From Anaerolineae bacterium (GTDB lineage Bacteria; Chloroflexota; Anaerolineae; 4572-78; J111): a DNA stretch of 64,000 nt. Below are positions 43,025 through 51,012 of the stretch, piece after piece. Within the stretch, counting starts at the first letter, position 1. Every line of letters begins with the position of its first letter. The notes under the pieces are model-generated. The model was not told the DNA's origin. It made no database searches and saw only the letters and a program-made list of their open reading frames with translations. The position numbers and the translations under genes were made by a program. The DNA is taken from NCBI GenBank assembly GCA_023382535.1, contig JAHDWA010000007.1:1-64000 (forward strand), given 5' to 3'.

Positions 43025-43428
43025 GATACCTCCGATGAATTTGCTTTCATTTCCCGGCTAACCCGGTCACTCTCCAGAATATTGAGCCATTCGGGTAGCT
43101 TGACCGTGCAGACCATTCGGGCGCGACGAGGGATGGGCAGTTCGATCCAGTCCGCCTCATCTATGCGGAAATAGGCCATTGCCTGGAGTTCCCACAGCGG
43201 CAGGGCGTTGATCTCGCCGCCCCCGCCCTTGACTGCGGCCATCGCCTCAAAGATGGGCTTGCCCTCAAACTGAGCCTGGAAAGTAGCGACGGAGGGCCGC
43301 CGCAATATCCTCCTTACCCAAACGAGGGGGCCGCCCCGCCTCATAAATGGTAGTGTAATCCGCCGCAGTAACCACGCGCTTGCGGTCCTTGGGCTTGAGG
43401 CACTCCTGGATAATCTTTTTGGCCGCAT
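43021..43428 (-). CDS. tail assembly chaperone, frameshifted C-terminal part
   Basis: This frame is +1 (equivalently -2) to the upstream chaperone frame and overlaps it by 164 bp. The conserved half (FEGKPIFEAMAAVKGG and LWELQAMAYFRIDEADW) begins near the end of the overlap, as in lambda gpGT-type products. It is probably expressed as an extension of the 43265-43720 protein by ribosomal frameshifting. Independent starts in the overlap are unlikely. Confidence 0.65.
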   Translation of the reverse strand: MRPKRLSRSASSPRTASAWLLRRITLPFMRRGGPLVWVRRILRRPSVATFQAQFEGKPIFEAMAAVKGGGGEINALPLWELQAMAYFRIDEADWIELPIPRRARMVCTVKLPEWLNILESDRVSREMKANSSEVS

Positions 43429-43720
43429 TACGCACGTATTGCTCTTTCACGAGAAACCGACGCTGCTGATGAGCGACCGCCGCCTGAAATCGCTGATATT
43501 CGACAATTTCCCACTCGTCGGCGTCAGAGCCAGGCAGGGGTGGGGGATTCTGGAGCCGCTCGGCCAGGGGGTAAATTTCGCGGTAGGTTTCCCCGGTCAG
43601 AGCCTTGACCTCGTAGGTGAAGTCGCCGGGATCATCGGGGCCAACGTCCTCCAGGTCGAACAGGCCAAGGGTGGCGACTTCGCAGGGTAGGTTGTCAGAG
43701 AGGATGACTGTCTTGGGCAT
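43265..43720 (-). CDS. tail assembly chaperone (gpG-like)
   Basis: A 151-residue protein upstream of the tape measure and downstream of the probable major tail protein. The overlap arrangement with the next frame is the hallmark of tail assembly chaperones. Candidate shift sites are TTT-C (43279-43282, where tRNA-Phe can move +1) and a run of five C (43326-43330). The C-terminus reads GKEDIAAALRRYFPGSV before the stop. Chaperones coat the tape measure during tail growth. Confidence 0.7.
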   Translation of the reverse strand: MPKTVILSDNLPCEVATLGLFDLEDVGPDDPGDFTYEVKALTGETYREIYPLAERLQNPPPLPGSDADEWEIVEYQRFQAAVAHQQRRFLVKEQYVRNAAKKIIQECLKPKDRKRVVTAADYTTIYEAGRPPRLGKEDIAAALRRYFPGSV

Positions 43721-43724
43721 AGGG

Positions 43725-44264
43725 TCATCCAGCTTCTAAAGCGGTAAGCCTGGTCTCAATAGCCGCCAGGCGCTCCAGGAGAGGCATAACGCCAGTCCGC
43801 CGCAGTTGATAGGTCAGGTGCAGGCCGGTGTGGTCGGCCAGTGTCCCCGCGCCGGCCACGACATCACTGGAATACTCCGGTTCGAGCAAGTAAACGGTGA
43901 TGCCACCCGGTTCTCCTGCCCGAACCTGGCTGCCCTGGATCTGGTCAATCTGGCCGCTGCCAGCAGTTGGCACAATAAAGGCGCGGTGGGGTGGCGGTGG
44001 ACTCCATAGGAAATCAGGGCTGAGGGTGAATTGGTCGGCAGTGCTGTAGGAGAAGGCGACCCGGACATTGGGTAAAGGAAAGCCATTCTCGTCAACCACC
44101 AGGACGACAACCCGCTGCTCCTCAAAGGACTTGGGTTTGGTCGGGCGGATGTTGACCAGGTAAAAATGGCCCTGAGCCTGGGGACTGACCTGCCGTTGCA
44201 ACGTCGCCATCCAGTTCGACTGGATGGCCACAGGCAATACGTTTAAGGGTCGGTGATTTTGCAT
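43725..44264 (-). CDS. virion protein with Ig-like core and leucine-rich end
   Basis: A 179-residue protein. Strands such as EEQRVVVLVVDENGFPLPNV and a motif HRAFIVPTAGSGQIDQIQGS point to a beta-sandwich that may decorate the particle. The end GVMPLLERLAAIETRLTALE is a coiled coil. A second, truncated copy of this end occurs at 44702-44794. The exact role is unknown. Confidence 0.6.
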   Translation of the reverse strand: MQNHRPLNVLPVAIQSNWMATLQRQVSPQAQGHFYLVNIRPTKPKSFEEQRVVVLVVDENGFPLPNVRVAFSYSTADQFTLSPDFLWSPPPPHRAFIVPTAGSGQIDQIQGSQVRAGEPGGITVYLLEPEYSSDVVAGAGTLADHTGLHLTYQLRRTGVMPLLERLAAIETRLTALEAG

Positions 44265-44279
44265 GATTTCACCTCGTTT

Positions 44280-44705
44280 CTATTGACCGTTTAAGGTTTC
44301 AGGCGGGATTATTTTGCCAGCAGCATCTTCAATACGTCTGGAGTAAACAGTGGCCACCTTTTTGGCTTTTCGATTCAAACTACTGTTAAGCCAGGTGTCG
44401 GTATCAATCGTGTGCAGCGTTGAGTCTAGGTCATAGACAACCATCCCACTTGACAAATCGTGTTCCTGAATCAGCGCACGAGCTTGCCTGACCATTTTTG
44501 TAAACGCCGTCCCGTATTGATTAACTATATTACCTTTGGAACTCGATGCAGCTCTACCCGCTCCACCCTTGTTGGCACTATGAGTAAAGCGCCCTGTGGC
44601 TGAATCGTGGTAGGTGCCGGCAGGGCTGGTGATGACAGCCTTGATAGCTTCGAGGCTAAGCCACTCATCCAGGATGGCGGCTTTAGCTTCAGGAATTGTT
44701 TTCAT
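44280..44705 (-). CDS. tag protein 2, possible HAD-like domain
   Basis: A 141-residue protein. Residues 8-41 are the repeated tag (ILDEWLSLEAIKAV and SPAGTYHDSATGRF) with numbering identical to tag proteins 1, 4 and 5 in this window. After a Ser/Gly linker comes MVVYDLDSTLHTIDTDTW, where YDLDSTL resembles the first motif of HAD phosphatases (DxDxT); the rest is too short for a full HAD fold. AAGGAG is upstream and the ATG overlaps the remnant frame as ATGA. Confidence 0.65.
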   Translation of the reverse strand: MKTIPEAKAAILDEWLSLEAIKAVITSPAGTYHDSATGRFTHSANKGGAGRAASSSKGNIVNQYGTAFTKMVRQARALIQEHDLSSGMVVYDLDSTLHTIDTDTWLNSSLNRKAKKVATVYSRRIEDAAGKIIPPETLNGQ

Positions 44706-44794
44706 AAGTCATCTCCTTTTTCTAAGGTGGCGAGTCTTGCCTCGATATTTGCCAGGCGCTCCAGGAGAGGCACAACGCCGGTCCGCCCTTTACC
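44702..44794 (-). pseudogene. 3' remnant of a second Ig-like virion gene
   Basis: A frame starting right after the esterase stop encodes GRTGVVPLLERLANIEARLATLE, matching the end of the 43725-44264 protein (RRTGVMPLLERLAAIETRL). There is no start of its own. This shows that part of the neighbouring gene was duplicated, with tag gene 2 inserted between the copies. Confidence 0.75.
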
Positions 44795-45913
44795 TTATTT
44801 CTGTTTTTGAGTCGCCAGCTTCCATTCAGCAAACGCAAAAGCGGCGGCCTGGCGATTGTGAGTTTGGGTGACAATCTCGCCGGCTCCCTCTTTGACGAGC
44901 CTGGAAACCCACTTGCCCTGTGTTTCGCCCTGCTCGCTCTGGTAAACAATAGAGGTGAAAGCGCCCTGCGTCTTGGAAAATAGTTTGCCGCCAATGCCCT
45001 TCATCCGGCTCCAGCCATTGGCTTGATCGTTGGACTTAAACAGAGTCGCGATCCGCTGACCAAGTTTTGACATCTCAGCAGGGGTCTTTTGATCCATGCG
45101 ATTCAGTTCACCGCCCGAGCGTCCACCGCCCGGCTTTGAGGCAAACTTCCCAGTAGCCGTGTCGTGATAGGTCCCTGCCGGGCTAGTAATAGTCGCTTTT
45201 AAGGCTTCAAGCCTGAGCAACTCATCCAAGATCGCCGCCTTGGTCGAACCGGCCAGTTGGCTGCGCACCCAGGAGACAAAGTCGGCCTTGGCCTGGTCGG
45301 TGGTGTAATGCTTGCCGCCGTAATCCTTGGCCGTGACCTCTGCTCCCGCCTCGCCGAGGGCCTCGCGGGCCTCGTGCGCGTGGCTGACCGGGATGGTGTC
45401 GTCGCCTTTGCCGTGGGCGATAAAGACCGGCGTCTTGACCTTGCCTGCCGGTTGCATACCCAACTTGCCAGAGAACATGGCCAGACCGGCGATGCGCTCG
45501 TGCGACAGGGTGTACTTGCTGCCCAGGACCGCGCCCTCACTGAAACCGGCAACGTAAACCCGGTTGGGATCAACCGGGTAGAGGTCGGGCAAGGCATCAA
45601 CGAACTTGATCAGCGGAGCCTGGTTCGTGCCCCAGGAAAAGCGACCCGTTCCTTCCCCTTTCGCCGTATTGGGCGCGCGCGGGGAGACAATGGCCAGGTT
45701 CTGGGGTAGCCCGCTGACATAGTCCCACATCTGGCGCTCGTTGCCACCAAAGCCGTGCAGCATAAGCAGGACCGGCACGCGCCGGTTAGGGCCGGCATTG
45801 GGCGGGACGTAGGCAAAGTGAATGAGGCCGCTTTTCTTAGTAGCCTCATCGTCCGGGCCAGCCCAGGTCACGCCGTCGCGCTGTTTGGGGAGAGTGGGGT
45901 TATAATCGGTCAT
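44795..45913 (-). CDS. tagged alpha/beta-hydrolase (carboxylesterase-like)
   Basis: A 372-residue protein. Residues 1-220 are an alpha/beta hydrolase: oxyanion region LMLHGFGGNER, nucleophile motif GFSEG (Ser near 125), acid region near residue 180 (AHGKGDDTIPV, catalytic Asp) and His in GKHYTTDQ near 205. It resembles phospholipase/carboxylesterase family proteins. Residues about 224-261 are the tag (ILDELLRLEALKA, SPAGTYHDTATGKF). The last 110 residues form another domain with no recognised family. Here the tag joins two domains instead of being N-terminal. It could attack host envelope lipids or esters. Confidence 0.8.
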   Translation of the reverse strand: MTDYNPTLPKQRDGVTWAGPDDEATKKSGLIHFAYVPPNAGPNRRVPVLLMLHGFGGNERQMWDYVSGLPQNLAIVSPRAPNTAKGEGTGRFSWGTNQAPLIKFVDALPDLYPVDPNRVYVAGFSEGAVLGSKYTLSHERIAGLAMFSGKLGMQPAGKVKTPVFIAHGKGDDTIPVSHAHEAREALGEAGAEVTAKDYGGKHYTTDQAKADFVSWVRSQLAGSTKAAILDELLRLEALKATITSPAGTYHDTATGKFASKPGGGRSGGELNRMDQKTPAEMSKLGQRIATLFKSNDQANGWSRMKGIGGKLFSKTQGAFTSIVYQSEQGETQGKWVSRLVKEGAGEIVTQTHNRQAAAFAFAEWKLATQKQK

Positions 45914-45953
45914 TTAACCTCCGACTTGTGCTGCGGTCGTTATTGTGTTGCTC

Positions 45954-46691
45954 CTATTGCTTGATTACCTGCTTCCATCCTGGTCTGGACCGAGGCTCCT
46001 GCCAATTTGGCTCCCAAGGATGCTCCTTTTCGTAATAAGCCTGCTGAGCCTTCCCCTGCCGGCCAATGTGCTGCTTAAAAACCCCTTCCAGAGTGAGCGG
46101 CTTTTGGCCCATTTCGGTTCGGGCATTGTTAAGCGCGGTCAAGGTTACGTCACGACTAATGCTGGAAGCATAGGCTTGACGACGCGGGCGTAGACCGCCG
46201 CCAGGAATAGGTTTGCCTTCCCCGGTGGTGCTGGACGTACCCTTGGAAACGATGTGCTCATTCACAATCCTGTCAACCAGTTGGTTTTCGAGCTTCTGGC
46301 CGGCCGCGGGATCGTCCTTGTAGACCTGGGCCAGGGATTTACCCCGGTGTTTTGGTACATTGGCCACAAAAGCCGGCTGTTTCCCCAGAGGACTGGTGAT
46401 CTTCCCGCCCCCGGCAGGCATATTTCCATCGGCATCCAGGTTATCCGAGAAGGGGGCTGACTCGCCGTGTTTCAGGCCCTTGTCACCGTACCGGCCACCC
46501 CCCCCTCCACCGCCTTTGGCCCCGGCCTTTCCGCCGCCCTTACCCCCAGCCGCGCCGCCCGGCTTGGAGGTGAACTTGCCGGAAGCGGTGTCGTGATAGG
46601 TGCCGGCCGGGCTGGTGACAACGGCTTTAAGGGCTTCAAGTTTAAGCCACTCGTCCAGGATTTGGCTGCTGACTTCTGCTGCGGTTGCCAT
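45954..46691 (-). CDS. tag protein 4 with unknown C-terminal domain
   Basis: A 245-residue protein. Residues 9-46 are the tag in the same numbering as tag proteins 1, 2 and 5. It is followed by a Gly-rich linker encoded by a poly-G tract (C8 on the plus strand at 46498-46505), which is in frame here. The rest (LGKQPAFVANVPKHRGKSLAQVY, SISRDVTLTALNNARTEMGQ, WEPNWQEPRSRPGW) is not recognised. It ends 40 bp before the esterase gene. Confidence 0.6.
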   Translation of the reverse strand: MATAAEVSSQILDEWLKLEALKAVVTSPAGTYHDTASGKFTSKPGGAAGGKGGGKAGAKGGGGGGGRYGDKGLKHGESAPFSDNLDADGNMPAGGGKITSPLGKQPAFVANVPKHRGKSLAQVYKDDPAAGQKLENQLVDRIVNEHIVSKGTSSTTGEGKPIPGGGLRPRRQAYASSISRDVTLTALNNARTEMGQKPLTLEGVFKQHIGRQGKAQQAYYEKEHPWEPNWQEPRSRPGWKQVIKQ

Positions 46692-46695
46692 GAGG

Positions 46696-47010
46696 TTACC
46701 CTTTCAACCGGTGCGGATCGAACCGGTGCGCCACCTGGGAGACGACCCAAATCGCAACCGGCGCGACCAGGAAGAAGAGAGAGGTAACTGCCGCGTTGAC
46801 CTCGCCGAACTCAGGCCGCCAGTACGGTTGCAGAAAAACGAGGACATAGGGCAAGACCAGGTTGATGACGGCATTGACGAGCTGCTTGACCGAGGGGGAC
46901 AGGTCATGGAACTTACCAAACCGCTCCTGGATAAACGACGTGCCGGTGCCGTAAAACACGGTGACCAGGCCAATGAGAAAAACGAGGGTTGGATCTAGGT
47001 TAGGGTTCAT
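46696..47010 (-). CDS. holin-like small membrane protein
   Basis: A 104-residue protein with three hydrophobic segments (PTLVFLIGLVTVFYGTG, AVINLVLPYVLVFLQP, AAVTSLFFLVAPVAIWVV) and a charged tail (HRFDPHRLKG). Size and layout fit a holin, which would permeabilise the membrane at lysis. No endolysin is next to it. The tagged hydrolase nearby might take part in lysis, but this is speculation. Confidence 0.55.
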   Translation of the reverse strand: MNPNLDPTLVFLIGLVTVFYGTGTSFIQERFGKFHDLSPSVKQLVNAVINLVLPYVLVFLQPYWRPEFGEVNAAVTSLFFLVAPVAIWVVSQVAHRFDPHRLKG

Positions 47011-47040
47011 CAGAAAATACCTCCTTGATTGAAAAGTAAA

Positions 47041-48528
47041 TTAACCCTGCTTGAGTAAGTGGATGGCGCCGACAGTATCGGCGTCCCCGACAATGACGTA
47101 GTGATTGCCGTACTTGCTGGCATAAACGCCGTTGTAGCCGACATTGGTCAGGGTCTCGATCTGGCGGAACCTGGCCCCGCCTTCAACCGACTCGTAAACC
47201 AGACCGCTGCCAGGGGTGCTGTCATCCACGAAGATACGGAAAGTTTCGGTATCGCCCACGTCGAACAGCTTGGCCTTGCCCTCAAGCTCGATAGCGATAG
47301 GAGATTTATTACTCCCGAAGTCCTTGAGGGTCGTCCAGCCGCCCGCGTTGAAAGCATCATTGCCATTGCGGTAGAGCTTGGTCCCTGACCCTAACAGAAT
47401 CGTGCCGTCATAACCGAGGGCAATCGCGGTGCTGGCCGCGCCGTCCGAAGGGCCGGTCTTGGTCGTAAACACGCCCCTGTTGTTGTAGGACTCCTTGAGG
47501 ATGGTGTTGCTCGCCCCCACAGCCCAAACCGAGCCAAATCGGTCTCTGGCAAAGGCGTTGATCTGATTGGCCCCACTGTGGACCAGTGACCAGCTTTCAC
47601 CCTGAGTAGTCGAGACATAGATTTTGCCGTCGCTCAGGCCGGCGTAGACCCGGTTATATTCCGGCCAGGCCAGAGCGGTGACGGTGGCCGCGCCGGCGAC
47701 GATGGTCACTGAGGTGAACGTGCCGGCCCCCTCCGCCCCCAGGTCAATGTCTACGTAGGCGACACGCACGTTGGCTGCCGTGCTGCCGCAGGCCACGATG
47801 ACCCGAAACTTGGTTGCGGCAATGGGCCGCATAACGATCTTGGAGATGTGCTCGTCGTTGGCGAACGGCTGGTTAGCCATTGCCGCCCACGTGCCACCTC
47901 CGGTTTTGGAGTAAAGCACATTGGCCTTGGCTCCGGTCCCCGCATTGCAGCCGGCGTAGAGAATTTTGTCCGCGCCAGGGTAGCCGGTTCCTTCCAGGGC
48001 ATGCTCTTCTTTGAGGCCGGCGATGCAGTTGATGTTTTCGGCTTCAGTTGTAGTCAAGGCGGACAGCGCCAGTTTAAGGATGTCCACGACGGTAAAGAAA
48101 GTGCCGCGGATTTCGTTACGCTGGAGCGCGCCGTTGGCAGTCAGGTCAGGGCCTTCGGGCATCTTTTTGCCCGTCGCTCGCCCATCAGCCAGGTGCCAGA
48201 TCCGGCTCCAGCCATGCGGGTTGTCAATGCTGCTAAACGGGTTAAACCGCTTCTGGGCGTGGAACCGCTTGTTCTTGGCCGCCATCTGTTCCAGGAAGTT
48301 GACCTCAGCCTCCTGGAAGAAGGTAAAGTTGACATCCGGTTGGCCGCCAGGCGGGGACTCTTCAACGCCGTAAGGAACAAAGTCGCCATCCGGCCCATTA
48401 ACATAAACAACCTTGCGCCCGCCAAGCGGGTCGTCGGCTCCGCTCATGCCGCCGGGCCGAAAGATGTCCATCAGTGAGCCGGGGCCATCGGTAGGAAACC
48501 AGGTTGCATATCGATTCATCGTGCTCAT
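47041..48528 (-). CDS. probable major tail protein with beta-propeller
   Basis: A 495-residue protein. The first 150 residues (PDGDFVPYGVEESPPGGQPDVNF, FFQEAEVNFLEQMAAKNKRF) look like a tail tube domain. The rest is a propeller-like array with BNR/sortilin-type repeats (VLYSKTGGGTWAAM, KIYVSTTQGESWSLV). It lies between connector genes and the tail chaperone, where the major tail protein is expected. The propeller may be displayed around the tail. AAGGAG precedes the ATG, and the start overlaps the upstream stop (TAATG). Confidence 0.65.
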   Translation of the reverse strand: MSTMNRYATWFPTDGPGSLMDIFRPGGMSGADDPLGGRKVVYVNGPDGDFVPYGVEESPPGGQPDVNFTFFQEAEVNFLEQMAAKNKRFHAQKRFNPFSSIDNPHGWSRIWHLADGRATGKKMPEGPDLTANGALQRNEIRGTFFTVVDILKLALSALTTTEAENINCIAGLKEEHALEGTGYPGADKILYAGCNAGTGAKANVLYSKTGGGTWAAMANQPFANDEHISKIVMRPIAATKFRVIVACGSTAANVRVAYVDIDLGAEGAGTFTSVTIVAGAATVTALAWPEYNRVYAGLSDGKIYVSTTQGESWSLVHSGANQINAFARDRFGSVWAVGASNTILKESYNNRGVFTTKTGPSDGAASTAIALGYDGTILLGSGTKLYRNGNDAFNAGGWTTLKDFGSNKSPIAIELEGKAKLFDVGDTETFRIFVDDSTPGSGLVYESVEGGARFRQIETLTNVGYNGVYASKYGNHYVIVGDADTVGAIHLLKQG

Positions 48529-48845
48529 TACTTCTTACTCCTTCTACCCTCAAAGACGGGCAGTTGACTAGCGCCAGGTTGAACCTCGTCGGGGGCCTCC
48601 TCTACGACGACCGGCGGCTCATCCGGCAAGGGTTGTTTGACTTTTTCGACCAGGTAGGCGGTCAATTGATGGATGTCGCAGCCGCAAATATTGCGGCGAA
48701 AGATGCCAGGCAGGTTAGCCACCGTTTCGGGCGTCACGTCAACCTGGCTAAAGTGCTTTTCCAGACAGGCCGTATATTTCTCGAACGGGGAGCCGGCCAG
48801 TAATTTGTTTAGGTGCCCTGAAAGGCGAGTATTTGAATCAAGCAT
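48528..48845 (-). CDS. small phage protein with disordered acidic tail
   Basis: A 105-residue protein. The first half is helical (LSGHLNKLLAGSPFEKYTACL) with two Cys in RRNICGCDIHQL; the second half is Pro/Glu-rich (PLPDEPPVVVEEAPDEVQPG). It overlaps both neighbours. No family is recognised. Confidence 0.55.
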   Translation of the reverse strand: MLDSNTRLSGHLNKLLAGSPFEKYTACLEKHFSQVDVTPETVANLPGIFRRNICGCDIHQLTAYLVEKVKQPLPDEPPVVVEEAPDEVQPGASQLPVFEGRRSKK

Positions 48846-49188
48846 AGAAGTCTCCTGGATAAACCATAATTGCTGCGACGATCACGTCCGTGGCGTCGCT
48901 GTAAGTAACCTGGACCTCGTTATTGTCGCCCCGGTAGCCCTCGACAAAGGGTCCGATATAAACCCGCTCACCGGCTGCCACAGTCCTGGTCAGAGGAGTC
49001 ACGGTCTGTCCGGCCACTTCCTGACGGTAGGGAATGGTAATGGTTCGGGATGAGAGACCGTCATTCTGGACCACCAGAAACGTTGTCAACCCACCCTGAA
49101 AGTAGTTACCGCCGGTATGGGCTGCTTCAAGGATCGGAACGAGGCCGGCAATGGTGATCTGCTGGACCTTTAACTCTCTACTGGCCAT
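48838..49188 (-). CDS. small virion protein, beta-rich
   Basis: A 116-residue protein of alternating strands (FLVVQNDGLSSRTITIPYRQEV, TRTVAAGERVYIGPFVEGY, VQVTYSDATDVIVAAIMVYPG). It lies between the tail terminator-like gene and a helical small gene. It resembles a decoration or head-completion protein, but the assignment is by position and composition. Confidence 0.55.
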   Translation of the reverse strand: MASRELKVQQITIAGLVPILEAAHTGGNYFQGGLTTFLVVQNDGLSSRTITIPYRQEVAGQTVTPLTRTVAAGERVYIGPFVEGYRGDNNEVQVTYSDATDVIVAAIMVYPGDFYA

Positions 49189-49196
49189 AATGCCCC

Positions 49197-49685
49197 CTAA
49201 TCATCCGCCGCGATAAAGACCGGGCTGGGCTTCTGTTTGAGATGAACCACCTGCACCGAAAGGTTGAGTTTGAAGCCGTGGCAGTCCATAAACGGATAGT
49301 TCAGGGCGGCGCCGTTGGTCGGCGACGGCAGGATAGCCGACATCTGGAGCGGGCTGTCCGGGTCCACCTGGACCACCGGGTTGTAGGAGATCGGCTCCGC
49401 GCCCTGCTGTAAATGCTTGCGGTAAAGCGCCGCCAACTTGTCCATGTATTCCAGGCAAACCTGTTTGACCATGTTGAAGTCCCCCTGCCCGATGGCCTCG
49501 ACGATGACATCTATCTCGAACGGCATGGAGGTCTGGTACGGCCCGATGACGGCTGCGCCTGGCCAGGTCAGGATGAGCGGTAGGTGCGCCGTCGTCACCG
49601 AGGTCGGATATTCCGCCAGGGGTGGCGCGTTGCCGATAGACCGGTTTACGGCCTGGAGTGCGTCAATCGCGGCCAGGTAGATCAC
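49197..49685 (-). CDS. tail terminator-like protein
   Basis: A 162-residue protein coupled by ATGA overlap to the connector gene. The pattern LPLILTWPGAAVIGPYQTSMPFEIDVIVEAI and the YMDKLAALYRKHLQQ helix fits proteins that close the tail tube near the head-tail joint. It occupies the position expected for this role. Direct homology cannot be shown. Confidence 0.6.
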   Translation of the reverse strand: MIYLAAIDALQAVNRSIGNAPPLAEYPTSVTTAHLPLILTWPGAAVIGPYQTSMPFEIDVIVEAIGQGDFNMVKQVCLEYMDKLAALYRKHLQQGAEPISYNPVVQVDPDSPLQMSAILPSPTNGAALNYPFMDCHGFKLNLSVQVVHLKQKPSPVFIAADD

Positions 49686-50590
49686 GAAACATACTCCTCG
49701 TTGCCGCCCATGTAGGGCGTGAGGTACATCATGATGTCGCCCGGCAGCCGCGCCGGCAGGACGGTGATGCCGGTTTGAGTGATGATGGCCCGGTCGTTGT
49801 CGGTGGCGCTGTCCTTCTGGGTGTAGAGCCAGTTGGCAATCCGCTTGGTAACCTGAACAATGTCGTCCATCGGTTGAAAAATCTTGATCGAAGCACCGGC
49901 CAGGTGCGCCGCCGCGGTCGAACCGAACATCCCCCGCCGAACCTCGATGGTGTTAGCGGCGAGATCAATCACTTGCGGTTCGATAAATTCGTCGTCTATC
50001 CGCCAGAGCTGATACCGCTTGAAGCGGGGTGACATCCCGGCGTCGTCGGCGCCCGAAGCATCATTGACCGTAAATGTCCGGGTTGAAGCATTAACCGGGT
50101 CAGCCAGGGTGTCCAGGCTGTCAAGCCAGGCCTCGGTGGTATACCGTTCGTGATAACCCCAAATTCCGGTGATGTGGTGAGCCTTTTGTGGAGTGCTAAC
50201 AAACCCAAAAAAGCCCGACACAGTATTGAGACTGAGGGCAATCCGGTCGTAAGGTTGGAGGTTGTACGAGTCGCCACACTTCAGGAAGCAATCACTCAAG
50301 GCGATGGTCCGGTCGCCGTTATCGGTCTTGACCTCGATCAGTTCGAGCAGGTCCTGGCGAAGTCGCAGTGTATCTACGACCACACGTGCGTCCAGGATTC
50401 GGGCGGTCTGATGGTTCTGCCTGCTGTAGTCGTAATAGAGAGTCTCCCGGCGCGGGTAAAAGGTCCGCTTGCAGGTCTGGTTGACTACCCGAGTAGCTGC
50501 CCGGAGGAAGGTGAGCAGTAGGTCTTCATCCCGTTCCAGGCTCTTGAGGTTGCGGTATCGCTTCAGGTCATCCAGGCTGACGTACAGCAT
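49682..50590 (-). CDS. head-tail connector protein
   Basis: A 302-residue protein. The N-terminal 120 residues are gp6-like adaptor helices (YVSLDDLKRYRNLKSLERDEDLLLTFLRAATRVVNQ). The middle (QLWRIDDEFIEPQVID) and the rest (MFGSTAAAHLAGASIKIFQP) are common in phage neck proteins. It binds the portal ring after packaging. The operon order capsid-connector-terminator supports the call. Confidence 0.7.
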   Translation of the reverse strand: MLYVSLDDLKRYRNLKSLERDEDLLLTFLRAATRVVNQTCKRTFYPRRETLYYDYSRQNHQTARILDARVVVDTLRLRQDLLELIEVKTDNGDRTIALSDCFLKCGDSYNLQPYDRIALSLNTVSGFFGFVSTPQKAHHITGIWGYHERYTTEAWLDSLDTLADPVNASTRTFTVNDASGADDAGMSPRFKRYQLWRIDDEFIEPQVIDLAANTIEVRRGMFGSTAAAHLAGASIKIFQPMDDIVQVTKRIANWLYTQKDSATDNDRAIITQTGITVLPARLPGDIMMYLTPYMGGNEEYVS

Positions 50591-50593
50591 TGG

Positions 50594-50923
50594 CTATTTG
50601 TTACCGCCCTTCTTGCCTTTGGCCGGAGCAGGTGGTTCAACCACCTCAGTAGGTGGTTCAACCACCTCAGCAGGCGGTTCAGCCAGAGCAGGTGGTTCAA
50701 CCACCTCAGCAGGCGGTTCAGCCAGAGCAGGCGGTTCAACCACCTCAGCAGGTGGTTCAGTCGGCTTCGACTTGGCTGGCTCAGCCAGTTTCGCATTGAT
50801 CAGGAACGTGGCATAACCGTCAGGAAAATCCGCCTCAACCCCCCGTGCCAGATGTTTGGCTCGCAAAGCGCGAGGGGACTCGTAATCCCGGTAAGGGCCG
50901 GCAACCAAAATTGTGACTTTCAT
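50594..50923 (-). CDS. small protein with Pro/Glu/Val repeats
   Basis: About 109 residues from the ATG at 50921-50923. The N-terminal MKVTILVAGPYRDYES domain is followed by a repeat region (EPPAEVVEPPALAE units) and a basic end (KGKKGGNK). The repeats are coded by tandem DNA with inverted-repeat units. It lies 3 bp before the connector gene. The function is unknown. Confidence 0.6.
   Translation of the reverse strand: MKVTILVAGPYRDYESPRALRAKHLARGVEADFPDGYATFLINAKLAEPAKSKPTEPPAEVVEPPALAEPPAEVVEPPALAEPPAEVVEPPTEVVEPPAPAKGKKGGNK
50626..50760. repeat. tandem repeats with 15-bp palindromes inside a coding region
   Basis: A palindrome GGTGGTTCAACCACC occurs at 50631-50645, 50652-50666 and 50691-50705, with variants (GCGGTTCAACCACC) after that. 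Together they make up a tandem array with a main period of about 39 bp. Copy number may vary between relatives. Confidence 0.7.
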
Positions 50924-51012
50924 AAAACAACCTTTCTGTATCTTTCGCCTCAAAAAAGAGTGGCGCGACCCGTTGGGCCAGGCCACTCTTTTAGCTCAGA
51001 GAAAGCCTACGG

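Noticed and set aside
34860..49685. Contractile tail (myovirus) interpretation
   Set aside because: No sheath or baseplate wedge gene could be identified; one tail tube-like gene and a chaperone pair fit a siphovirus.
50626..50760. CRISPR array
   Set aside because: The repeats are in frame in a protein gene, without unique spacers, and no cas genes are present.
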